Source: an uncultured Coriobacteriaceae bacterium
GTDB lineage: Bacteria; Actinomycetota; Coriobacteriia; Coriobacteriales; Atopobiaceae
NCBI GenBank assembly: GCA_902772085.1
Contig: CACXZL010000049.1
Location: 1 to 8,948, forward strand
DNA: 8,948 bases
Reading direction: 5' to 3'
Shown here: positions 1-5,319 of the stretch, piece by piece
Numbering within the stretch: position 1 is the stretch's first letter
How the letters are laid out: the number at the start of each line of letters is the position of its first letter
Program-made: the position numbers and the translations under genes
Notes under the pieces: model-generated
Told to the model about the DNA's origin: nothing
The model's database searches: none
The model's input: only the letters and a program-made list of their open reading frames with translations

Positions 1-1
1 C

Positions 2-613
2 GCGGCGGAGCGGGGCATTCCCGTCATCATCATGGAGCCGTTGCGCGGGGGCAAGCTGGTCGATTTGCTGCCGCAGTCGGCGCGCTCGGAAATCGAGGCG
101 TCCCCGCGCGGCTGGAGCCCGGCGGAGCTCGCCCTCAGGTGGCTCTGGGACCAGCCGGGCGTCACCTGCGTGCTCAGTGGCATGAACTCGGTCGCGATGG
201 TCGAGGAGAACTGTCGCGTGGCCAGCGAGGCGCACGTGGGAGAGCTTACGGACGACGACTTCGCCCTGATTGGGCGCGTGGTCGCGGCCATCAACGAGCG
301 CGTCCGCGTGGGCTGCACGGGCTGCGGCTACTGCATGCCCTGCCCCAAGGGCGTGGACATCCCGGCGCTCTTCCGCTGCTACAACCACATGTACACCGAA
401 GGGAAAAACAACGGCCGTCAGGAGTATTGGCAGACGGTGTCGCTGCGCAAGCAGAAGGCGTTTGCGCGGCAATGCGTGGGATGCGGAAAATGCGAGCGCC
501 ATTGTCCGCAGGGCATCGAGATACGCAAGCAGATTCGCATAGCCGACCGCGAGCTTCGGCCGCTGCCTTGGCGCGTCGCCGGAGACGTCGCACGCCTCTG
601 GGCCGTGCGGTAG
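2..613 (+). CDS. Aldo/keto reductase with C-terminal 4Fe-4S ferredoxin domain (partial, 5' end outside window)
   Basis: The reading frame is already open at base 2 and ends with TAG at 611-613, so the true start lies upstream. The visible part begins in the late strands of an aldo/keto reductase barrel (GIPVIIMEPLRGGKL). It continues through the barrel's last helix region (SPAELALRWLWDQPGVTCVL, then SGMNS). A ferredoxin-like tail follows with two cysteine clusters: CTGCGYCMPCPKGVDIP, starting near base 314, and CVGCGKCERHCP, starting near base 470. Each can hold a 4Fe-4S cluster. Proteins of this architecture are common in anaerobic Firmicutes and Coriobacteriia and are presumed to couple NAD(P)H-type carbonyl reduction to ferredoxin-like electron carriers. 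The substrate cannot be read from the sequence. The ATG at base 32 is internal to the domain and is not the start. Confidence 0.9.
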   Translation, partial: AAERGIPVIIMEPLRGGKLVDLLPQSARSEIEASPRGWSPAELALRWLWDQPGVTCVLSGMNSVAMVEENCRVASEAHVGELTDDDFALIGRVVAAINERVRVGCTGCGYCMPCPKGVDIPALFRCYNHMYTEGKNNGRQEYWQTVSLRKQKAFARQCVGCGKCERHCPQGIEIRKQIRIADRELRPLPWRVAGDVARLWAVR

Positions 614-686
614 GGCTTGGCGCGGCCGAGTAACGATTGAAGGATACCTATGGGCCGTATGGTTTCATGTGCGGGCGCGAATGCGT

Positions 687-692
687 TATAGT
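687..692 (+). promoter_or_regulatory. Possible -10 element of the ROK kinase promoter
   Basis: TATAGT at 687-692 lies about 53 bases before the ROK start codon in a 131-base gap between genes. The best -35 candidate with a 17-base spacer is TTCATG at 664-669, a poor match to TTGACA. The rest of the gap shows no gene and no clear terminator for the upstream reductase. This is a weak call based on the hexamer alone. Confidence 0.3.
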
Positions 693-744
693 GTTCAGTG
701 CTTCTGGTTTGATTGTATCGTCATATGTGTGAGAGGAGCGACAC

Positions 745-1680
745 ATGGACAAGGTATTGGGTATAGACATCGGTGGCACCAGCATAAAGGCGGGCGTGTT
801 TTCCACCGAGGGCGAACTGCAGACCGCTACCAGGATTCCCACGCGCGAGCTCGTGAACGAGGTTTCGTTTGCCGTTGTGACGGAGGGGCTGGTCAACCTT
901 CTGGCAAGGGTCGATGCCACGCCAGATGACGTGGTGGGCGTCGGCCTCGACATACCAGGCCCCGTGGACGACGATGGCAGGGTGGGCATGCTGCCAAACA
1001 TCGACCTCAATCCCGAGGGCCTGCAAAGGGCGCTGAAGCGCGCTTTCCCGCGTGCGAAGCTCGCCTTTGTGAACGATGCGAATGCCGCGGCGCTCGGAGA
1101 GCTGTGGCATGGTACGGCAAAGGATGTCAGCAACTTCGTGCTCGTGGCCATCGGCACGGGTGTCGGCGGCGGCGTGGTCGTAGACGGCAAGGTCGTCTCG
1201 GGCGCCTTTGGCGCCGGCGGCGAGATCGGCCACATCACCGTGAACCGCAACGAAGAGCGCAGCTGCGGTTGCGGCCGTCATGGTTGCCTGGAGCAGTACG
1301 CTTCTGCGTCTGGCATCGTGCGCGTGTACAAAGAAGAGTGCAAGAAGCTCGGTGTCGCGCCGGTGTCGCTTGAAGGTCCTACGGACACGCTCTCCGTCTT
1401 CAACGCACTTGAGGCGGGCGACGAGGCGGCCAAGGCGGCCATCTCCTGCATGTGCGACTGCCTCGGCTATGCGTTGGCACAGATTTCAGTCATCCTCGAT
1501 CCGCAGATGTATCTCATCGGCGGCGGCGTGAGCGGCGGCTTCAAGCTCTTCGCCGAGAAGCTGCGTGCGTCGTACCGCAAGTACTGCCTGGCCTCGTCCG
1601 CCATGGTGAGGATCCTTCCCGCGAGCTTGGGCAACGACGCGGCCATGTATGGCAGCGCATTCCAAGCCATGCAGAACTAA
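745..1680 (+). CDS. ROK-family sugar kinase (probable glucokinase)
   Basis: A 311-residue protein of normal length for a ROK kinase, which phosphorylates glucose or an N-acetyl-hexosamine at the 6-position using ATP in the cytoplasm. The N-terminal phosphate-binding loop is DIGGT (residues 8-12). The catalytic aspartate is D111 in VNDANAA, and the second glycine-rich ATP loop is GTGVGGG (138-144). The substrate and zinc region is EIGHI (E160, H163), followed by CGCGRHGCLE (C174, C176, C181, E183), the ROK signature. The start at ATG 745 is preceded by AGAGGAG at 732-738. Substrate specificity cannot be settled by eye: the nearby nagA makes an amino-sugar kinase possible, while the overall motif set is that of glucokinase-type ROK enzymes rather than ROK repressors, since no N-terminal helix-turn-helix is present. 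It is separated from the next gene by a long palindrome that may end its transcript. Confidence 0.9.
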   Translation: MDKVLGIDIGGTSIKAGVFSTEGELQTATRIPTRELVNEVSFAVVTEGLVNLLARVDATPDDVVGVGLDIPGPVDDDGRVGMLPNIDLNPEGLQRALKRAFPRAKLAFVNDANAAALGELWHGTAKDVSNFVLVAIGTGVGGGVVVDGKVVSGAFGAGGEIGHITVNRNEERSCGCGRHGCLEQYASASGIVRVYKEECKKLGVAPVSLEGPTDTLSVFNALEAGDEAAKAAISCMCDCLGYALAQISVILDPQMYLIGGGVSGGFKLFAEKLRASYRKYCLASSAMVRILPASLGNDAAMYGSAFQAMQN

Positions 1681-1706
1681 CTGAAAGAATCGCTTGGACG
1701 CAGAGC

Positions 1707-1779
1707 GCACATGGCCGAGGGGACAAGCCCCAACGGTTACGAATCAGTGGCCGTTGGGGCTTGTCCCCTTCGGCCGTGC
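1707..1779. repeat. Long near-perfect inverted repeat (palindromic stem-loop)
   Basis: The left arm is 1713-1736 and the right arm is 1751-1775. The 24 bases of the left arm are the exact reverse complement of the right arm except for one extra T in the right arm at about 1769-1770. Four more base pairs (GCAC 1707-1710 with GTGC 1776-1779) extend the stem beyond a two-base bulge. Four inner pairs, two of them G-T, shorten the loop to GAATCA. The arms contain GGGGACAAGCCCC and GGGGCTTGTCCCC. No T-run follows the right arm, so it is not a classic intrinsic terminator. It sits just after the ROK stop codon and its right arm runs to within seven bases of a perfect TATAAT. It could protect or end the ROK transcript, act as an operator for the flavodoxin gene, or be a copy of a dispersed palindromic element. 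Confidence 0.85.
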
Positions 1780-1787
1780 ACTATAAT
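1761..1787 (+). promoter_or_regulatory. Probable promoter of the flavodoxin-like gene
   Basis: A consensus -10 hexamer TATAAT lies at 1782-1787, 32 bases before the ATG of the flavodoxin-like gene. The best upstream match is TTGTCC at 1761-1766 with a short 15-base spacer, and it lies inside the right arm of the palindrome. The -10 call is strong for such GC-rich DNA; the -35 call is weak. Transcription would start near 1794, downstream of the palindrome. Confidence 0.6.
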
Positions 1788-1819
1788 GAATGCATTTGTT
1801 TGCGGATAGAGGAGGCGCT

Positions 1820-2425
1820 ATGAGTGTTGCGATACGTTATCAGTCTCGTGGCGGGCACGTGAGGGAAATGGCGGAGATCATCGCCGAAGGCGTGGGTGTG
1901 GATCCCATCTCCATCGACGACCCGCGTGCCCCGATCACCAAGCCGGTGGACGTGCTCTTCATAGGTGGGGCGCTGTACAAGTTCAGGCTCGACCCCGGTC
2001 TTGAGGAGTTCATCGAGAGCATTCCCGAGGGCATGGTGCGCACGGCTATCGTGTTTGGCAGCTCCGCGCTTACGAGAAGGCCCGTGTACCTGATCCAAGA
2101 GCGCGTGAAGGCGCGTGGCATCGACATCCATCCGTCTGCGCTCTACATGCGTGGCAAGCCCAAGCCGTATCTGCATGAGATTGGTTCCCCGTGGGCGGCT
2201 CGCGAGGCGGCAAACATCGAGAAGAAGATCAAGGACGGCACCTATGGCCTGCCAGCCGAGGCTCCCATCGTGCAGATGATGAAGGCCAAGGAAGAGAAGA
2301 AGGCCAAGAAAGCGGCAGCCGCCGAGGCAAAGATCGCACAAGAGGCCGTAGCCGAGTTGGAAGCCGTAGAGGCTGAGCTGGATACGGAAGAGGCGACGTC
2401 AAAAGCTGGAGAGAGCAAGGAGTAG
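1820..2425 (+). CDS. Flavodoxin-like protein with a charged C-terminal tail
   Basis: A 201-residue protein starting at ATG 1820, chosen because AGAGGAGG (1808-1815) lies four bases upstream. An in-frame upstream ATG at 1790 would fall at the presumed transcription start. Residues 1-150 look like a flavodoxin fold: a first strand and nucleotide loop AIRYQSRGGHVREMAEII, a second strand VDVLFIGGALYKFRLDPGLE, and a third strand with loop TAIVFGSSALTRRPVY. Such proteins carry FMN and shuttle electrons. The loop reads SRGGHV where related proteins usually have a Ser/Thr-Gly-Asn-Thr type phosphate loop, so FMN binding is plausible but not certain. From about residue 155 the protein becomes a Lys/Ala/Glu-rich helix or disordered tail (KAKEEKKAKKAAAAEAKIAQ and onward), which ordinary flavodoxins lack. 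Its redox partner is unknown. Confidence 0.75.
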   Translation: MSVAIRYQSRGGHVREMAEIIAEGVGVDPISIDDPRAPITKPVDVLFIGGALYKFRLDPGLEEFIESIPEGMVRTAIVFGSSALTRRPVYLIQERVKARGIDIHPSALYMRGKPKPYLHEIGSPWAAREAANIEKKIKDGTYGLPAEAPIVQMMKAKEEKKAKKAAAAEAKIAQEAVAELEAVEAELDTEEATSKAGESKE

Positions 2426-2433
2426 CGCGAAGA

Positions 2434-2466
2434 CGAGACGGCCACACGTCCGTCTCGGTTTCCGAG
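2434..2466 (+). promoter_or_regulatory. Two overlapping alternative hairpins before nagA
   Basis: CGAGACGG (2434-2441) pairs with CCGTCTCG (2450-2457) in a perfect 8-bp stem with an 8-base loop. A second stem, CTCGG (2454-2458) with CCGAG (2462-2466), shares bases with the first stem's right arm, so the two cannot form together. Only three T's follow the first stem, making it at best a weak terminator for the flavodoxin-like transcript. The second stem directly abuts the nagA ribosome-binding site at 2467-2475. Any regulatory role is inference. Confidence 0.4.
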
Positions 2467-2481
2467 AAAGAGGGGTACAGC

Positions 2482-3645
2482 GTGCGCTATGCAATCGTAT
2501 CAAACAAACTCGTGCTGCCGAGCGGTATAGACGGCTTCGGGTATCTACTGATCGAGGACGGCAAGTTTGGGCAGGTGAGCGTGGATAAGCCCGAGGGAGT
2601 GCCTATCGTGGACCGCATGGGCTGCTGGGTGGCTCCCGGCTTCGTGGACACGCACATCCACGGCTTTGCCAATCACGACGTGATGGACTGCGACCCCCAG
2701 GGGCTGAACGTCGTATGCGAGCGACTTGCCGCCGAAGGTACCACCAGCTGGTTGGCGACGACGCTCACGGCGAGCGCCGATAAGACCGGTGCGGCGTGCG
2801 CGAGCGTGCGCGAGGCGTATGATGCCCAGAAGGCCGACCCCGACTTCGTGGGTGCCCGCATGCAGGGCATCTTCCTCGAGGGACCCTTCTTCACGGCGGA
2901 GCACAAGGGGGCGCAGGACCCGCGCTACCTCATAGATCCCAGCTTGGACCTTTTGGACTCTTGGCAGGAGCAGGCGGGCGGTCTCATCCGCAAGACGGCA
3001 CTCGCTCCCGAGCGAGACGGGGCTCTAGACTACATCGCCGGTGCCGTGGCGCGTGGGGTGAGAGCGGCCATCGGGCATAGCTCTGCCTCCTATGGTGAGG
3101 CTGCTGCTGCGGTGCTTGCAGGCGCAAAGGTCATCGTGCACACCTTCAACGGCATGGCCGACATGTACCATCGCGACCCGGGCATCGTGGGCTGCGCCAT
3201 GACAAGCCAGGGGGTGTACGCCGAGCTCATCGCCGACGGCAAGCATGTGGACCCGGTGGTGTGCGAGACGCTCGTGCGCTCAAAGGGCTGGGAGCACGTG
3301 GCGCTCATCACCGACTGTCTGAGCTGCGGCGGTTTGCAAGACGGGGACTATTTCATCGGCGAGCTCCCCATCGAGCTGCGTGACGGCGCGGCCTACCTCA
3401 AGGACGGAGGCAACTTTGCCGGTAGCACGCTCACGCTTGCACGCGCAGTGCGCAACGTGGTGGATTGGGGCATCGTGACCGCCGAGCAGGCAATCCGCAT
3501 GGCGAGCGAGGTCCCTGCACGTTCGTGTGGCATCTCCGATCGCTGCGGATCGATTCTGCCGGGACGAGACGCCGACCTCGTGGTCCTCGACTCAGACATG
3601 AACTTGTTGGAGACGTACGTGGGCGGCCGTGAGGTGACGCGCTAA
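2482..3645 (+). CDS. nagA: N-acetylglucosamine-6-phosphate deacetylase
   Basis: A 387-residue enzyme, normal length for NagA. It removes acetate from N-acetylglucosamine-6-phosphate in the cytoplasm, giving glucosamine-6-phosphate for glycolysis or cell-wall precursor synthesis. It belongs to the amidohydrolase superfamily. The sequence shows the HxH motif DTHIHG (H58, H60), the metal-ligand glutamate in FLEGPF (E133), the metal histidines H199 (IGHSSA) and H220 (VHTFNGM), HRDPGIVG near 230, and the catalytic aspartate in LITD (D278). A GSTLTL segment and the C-terminal GSILPGRDADLVVLD sheet follow. The start is GTG at 2482 with AGAGGGG about ten bases upstream. Residues after the catalytic Asp read CLSCGG, where many NagA proteins have Ala-Met-type residues, a modest variation. 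No nagB or transporter is visible in this window. Confidence 0.93.
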   Translation: MRYAIVSNKLVLPSGIDGFGYLLIEDGKFGQVSVDKPEGVPIVDRMGCWVAPGFVDTHIHGFANHDVMDCDPQGLNVVCERLAAEGTTSWLATTLTASADKTGAACASVREAYDAQKADPDFVGARMQGIFLEGPFFTAEHKGAQDPRYLIDPSLDLLDSWQEQAGGLIRKTALAPERDGALDYIAGAVARGVRAAIGHSSASYGEAAAAVLAGAKVIVHTFNGMADMYHRDPGIVGCAMTSQGVYAELIADGKHVDPVVCETLVRSKGWEHVALITDCLSCGGLQDGDYFIGELPIELRDGAAYLKDGGNFAGSTLTLARAVRNVVDWGIVTAEQAIRMASEVPARSCGISDRCGSILPGRDADLVVLDSDMNLLETYVGGREVTR

Positions 3646-3699
3646 GGTACCAAAGACCCCTTGTGTGGTTATTGTGTACCTCAAGGCTCGGGAGTAACG

Positions 3700-3831
3700 A
3701 TGACGCGGGCTCAAGACATGCGTCTCATCTTTACCGACATCGATGGTACGATTCTGCCGTATCAGCCCCTTTTGACATCGACTCTTCCGCAGCTGGTGAC
3801 CTTGTGGTATTCTGTTGCGCCATGGCGATGA
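3700..3831 (+). pseudogene. Remnant of a HAD-family phosphatase (N-terminus only)
   Basis: A 43-codon frame from ATG 3700 (GGGAG at 3690-3694 five bases upstream) to TGA 3829-3831. Residues 7-22 read MRLIFTDIDGTILPYQ, the start and nucleophile motif I (DxDGT) of Cof-type HAD phosphatases. After that the sequence no longer resembles the family, and motifs II to IV are absent. A complete HAD enzyme would need at least 200 residues. The sequence passes directly into the pheS promoter and T-box leader, so the rest of the gene appears deleted. The alternative, that this is a chance or real short peptide, is less likely because motif I, a good start and a ribosome-binding site occur together. The 481-base stretch between nagA and pheS contains this remnant plus the T-box. 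Confidence 0.55.
3805..3813 (+). promoter_or_regulatory. Extended -10 promoter for the pheST T-box leader
   Basis: TGGTATTCT at 3805-3813 has the TGn extension and a four-of-six match to TATAAT. It would place the transcript start near 3820, just ahead of T-box stem I. A perfect TTGACA occurs at 3772-3777, but it is 30 bases from this -10 and cannot pair with it at normal spacing. Confidence 0.45.
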
Positions 3832-4104
3832 CGGAGAGGTTTGCGCGCCGCGTGCTGGACCACGAGAGAGGGTACCCGAGGCTGGGAGGTACCTGCGAAG
3901 GCTGACGCGCGAAGTTCACTCCACCAGCCGCGACCTCAACGGTGGACGCGCGTGGCTCCGCCCAGTAGGGAAGCCGTCCGTCCCACGACACGGGGCTTAC
4001 GAGTGGGGTGCTCGGACACAAAGCCGATGTGCTCAACCGAGGTGGTACCGCGGAGTATTCCGTCCTTGGGGCTTGCGTGCATGCGCTGCCACAAGGACGG
4101 TTTT
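3826..4104 (+). ncRNA. T-box riboswitch leader, specific for tRNA-Phe (UUC specifier)
   Basis: The T-box core AGGTGGTACCGCG at 4040-4052 closely matches the family consensus. Its TGGT (4043-4046) can pair with the ACCA end of an uncharged tRNA bearing discriminator A. In stem I, GGAG (3833-3836) pairs with CTCC (3919-3922) and GCGCG (3843-3847) with CGCGC (3906-3910). Between them is the specifier loop strand GAAGTTCA (3911-3918), with the codon TTC at 3915-3917 followed by the usual purine. TTC is a Phe codon, matching the downstream pheS. The upper stem closes with GGTAC (3871-3875) and GTACC (3889-3893). Uncharged tRNA-Phe should stabilise the antiterminator and raise pheST expression; charged tRNA should allow termination. 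The pairings were found by eye, not by folding software. Confidence 0.9.
4060..4104 (+). terminator. T-box intrinsic terminator upstream of pheS
   Basis: CCGTCCTTG (4060-4068) is an exact reverse complement of CAAGGACGG (4092-4100), followed by TTTT (4101-4104). The left arm is the segment expected to pair with the T-box core in the competing antiterminator. This is the OFF state of the leader when tRNA-Phe is charged. Confidence 0.85.
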
Positions 4105-4126
4105 GCGTAGAGAAGGAGTTTGTTTC

Positions 4127-4405
4127 ATGGCAATGCAAGACGAACTGAGGTCAATAGAGGAAGAGGTCATCAGATGCCTGGCTGAGGCCACGACCCTCGA
4201 TGCGCTTGCGGACTTGCGCGTCAAGGTCACGGGCAAGAAGGGCTCGCTCACCGCCATCATGCGCATGATGGGAAAGATTCCTCCCGAAGAGCGGCCTGCC
4301 ATGGGCAAGCTCGCAAACACCGTCCGGGCAAACGTGGACGCGGCCATCCAGCAGCGTCAGATGGACCTCGAGAAGAAGGCCCTGCAGGAGCGCATGCAGG
4401 CCTAG
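4127..4405 (+). CDS. pheS: PheS N-terminal coiled-coil fragment (as translated up to the TAG)
   Basis: As literally read, this frame makes a 92-residue peptide containing only the antiparallel coiled-coil arm that in known PheS proteins contacts tRNA-Phe. It contains no class II catalytic motif and cannot aminoacylate on its own. It has the normal pheS ribosome-binding site and sits directly behind the T-box, so it would be the first product of the operon if the TAG is real and read as a stop. Confidence 0.6.
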   Translation: MAMQDELRSIEEEVIRCLAEATTLDALADLRVKVTGKKGSLTAIMRMMGKIPPEERPAMGKLANTVRANVDAAIQQRQMDLEKKALQERMQA

Positions 4406-4414
4406 GCTGCCGAC

Positions 4415-5194
4415 GTGACGCTGCCAGGCCGTCGGCTCTCCAGTGGCACGCAGCACCTCATAAACCAGATCCGCGAGGAGATCGAGGACATCTTCTGCGG
4501 GCTGGGCTACATCGTGGCCGACGGTCCCTATGTGGAGACCACCTACTACAATTTCACGGCGTTGAACGCTCCGGAGAATCACCCGAGCCGATCGGCGAAG
4601 GACTCCTTCTACGTGGAAGACAACGCGCCTGAGGGCAAGCCCCCCCTGATGCTCGGAGACTCCGACGTGCTGCTGCGCACGCAGACCTCGGGCATGCAGG
4701 TGCACTTCATGGAGGAAAACAAGCCCCCTATATATATGATCTGCCCGGGCACCGTCTTTCGCCCAGATACCGCCGATGCGAATCATCTGCCGCAGTTCAC
4801 GCAGGTGGAGGGCCTCGTGGTGGACGAGGGCATCTCCTTTGGCGATCTCAAGGGCACGTTGGACTACTTCACGCGCGAGATCTTTGGCAAGGACCGTGCC
4901 ACGCGCTACCGTCCGCACTTCTTCCCCTTCACCGAGCCGAGCTGCGAGGTGGACGTGAGCTGCGGCGTGTGCCACGGCAAGGGCTGCCGCTTCTGCAAAA
5001 ACACCGGCTGGCTCGAGATCTTGGGTTGCGGCATGGTGGACCCAAACGTATTTGAGTACGTGGGCATCGATCCGGAGAGGTATACGGGCTTCGCCTTCGG
5101 CATCGGCGTGGAGCGCGTGGCGGCGCTGCGCTACGACCTGCCCGACCTGCGCATGCTTATGGAAGGCGACATGCGCTTCTTGCGTCAGTTCTAG
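4415..5194 (+). CDS. pheS: PheS catalytic-domain fragment (possible restart at GTG 4415)
   Basis: A 259-residue frame in phase with the upstream fragment, opening with GTG ten bases after the first base of the TAG is passed. It contains the whole class II catalytic core and ends in MRFLRQF, as normal PheS proteins do. The only upstream Shine-Dalgarno-like sequences are AGG at 4398-4400 (14 bases away) and CAGGAG at 4385-4390 (24 bases away), so independent initiation would be weak. Restart after termination at the nearby TAG is conceivable. Whether a catalytic fragment without its coiled coil would assemble with PheT and charge tRNA-Phe is not known from the sequence. Confidence 0.5.
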   Translation: MTLPGRRLSSGTQHLINQIREEIEDIFCGLGYIVADGPYVETTYYNFTALNAPENHPSRSAKDSFYVEDNAPEGKPPLMLGDSDVLLRTQTSGMQVHFMEENKPPIYMICPGTVFRPDTADANHLPQFTQVEGLVVDEGISFGDLKGTLDYFTREIFGKDRATRYRPHFFPFTEPSCEVDVSCGVCHGKGCRFCKNTGWLEILGCGMVDPNVFEYVGIDPERYTGFAFGIGVERVAALRYDLPDLRMLMEGDMRFLRQF

Positions 5195-5213
5195 CGAGTG
5201 GCCGGAGGACGTG

Positions 5214-5244
5214 GCGAGCGTGGCCCGTCGAGGGCGTCGCTCGC
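5214..5244 (+). repeat. Stem-loop in the pheS-pheT gap
   Basis: GCGAGCG (5214-5220) pairs with CGCTCGC (5238-5244), and inside it GCCC (5223-5226) pairs with GGGC (5232-5235) around a GTCGA loop. No T-run follows, so it is unlikely to be an intrinsic terminator. It could act in mRNA processing or stability between the two subunit genes. Confidence 0.5.
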
Positions 5245-5279
5245 AGAGCCTTCGCAGACCCTGTGTGAGTGGAAAGCGC

Positions 5280-5295
5280 GAGGGGGCTGCCCCTC
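5280..5295 (+). promoter_or_regulatory. GAGGGG-GCTG-CCCCTC hairpin before the pheT ribosome-binding site
   Basis: A perfect 6-bp hairpin with a GCTG loop ends seven bases before the pheT ribosome-binding site AGAAAGG (5302-5308). A hairpin of closely similar sequence (GGGGGCAGCCCCC) occupies the same position before mtnN, also followed by AGAAAGGT. It may affect translation start or mark an RNA-processing site; this is inference. Confidence 0.45.
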
Positions 5296-5319
5296 TATGA
5301 TAGAAAGGTTGTACGTACA

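Larger units (their letters stand above)
4127..5194 (+). pseudogene. pheS: Phenylalanyl-tRNA synthetase alpha subunit, interrupted by an in-frame TAG at codon 93
   Basis: If the TAG is read through, ATG 4127 to TAG 5192-5194 encodes 355 residues, normal for bacterial PheS, the catalytic subunit of the alpha2-beta2 enzyme that charges tRNA-Phe. AGAAGGAG (4111-4118) precedes the start. Codons 1-92 are the N-terminal coiled-coil domain (VKVTGKKGSLTAIMRMMGKI, then PPEERPAMGKLAN). Codon 93 is TAG (4403-4405). The same frame then continues with AADVTLPGRRL and a complete class II catalytic domain: motif 2 around R212 (TVFRPDTADANHLPQFTQVE), a four-cysteine segment CGVCHGKGCRFC, and motif 3 GFAFGIGVERV (321-331). 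There is no frameshift. A GAG or CAG codon is one base away from TAG. An essential gene is not expected to be dead, so sequencing error, readthrough, suppression, restart or a second copy elsewhere must be considered. Confidence 0.85.

Noticed and set aside
1707..1779. The palindrome as a standard intrinsic terminator
   Set aside because: No T-run follows either arm on either strand, so it does not meet the usual definition even though it may still stop or stabilise transcripts.
3772..3777. Perfect TTGACA as a -35 box for pheST
   Set aside because: No -10 hexamer lies 15-19 bases downstream; the nearest usable -10 is 30 bases away, so this is probably a chance match inside the HAD remnant.
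3815..4126. Extension of pheS upstream to an ATG at 3815
   Set aside because: The extra codons cover the T-box leader and terminator. The family N-terminus and a good ribosome-binding site place the start at 4127.
4403..4405. TAG as a reassigned sense codon throughout this genome
   Set aside because: TAG is used as the ordinary terminator of the aldo/keto reductase, flavodoxin-like, pheS and pheT genes in this same window, so general reassignment is unlikely.
5269..5319. Upstream start for pheT at ATG 5269
   Set aside because: The extra 17 residues do not match PheT, overlap the hairpin at 5280-5295, and lack a good ribosome-binding site; ATG 5320 fits the family start.
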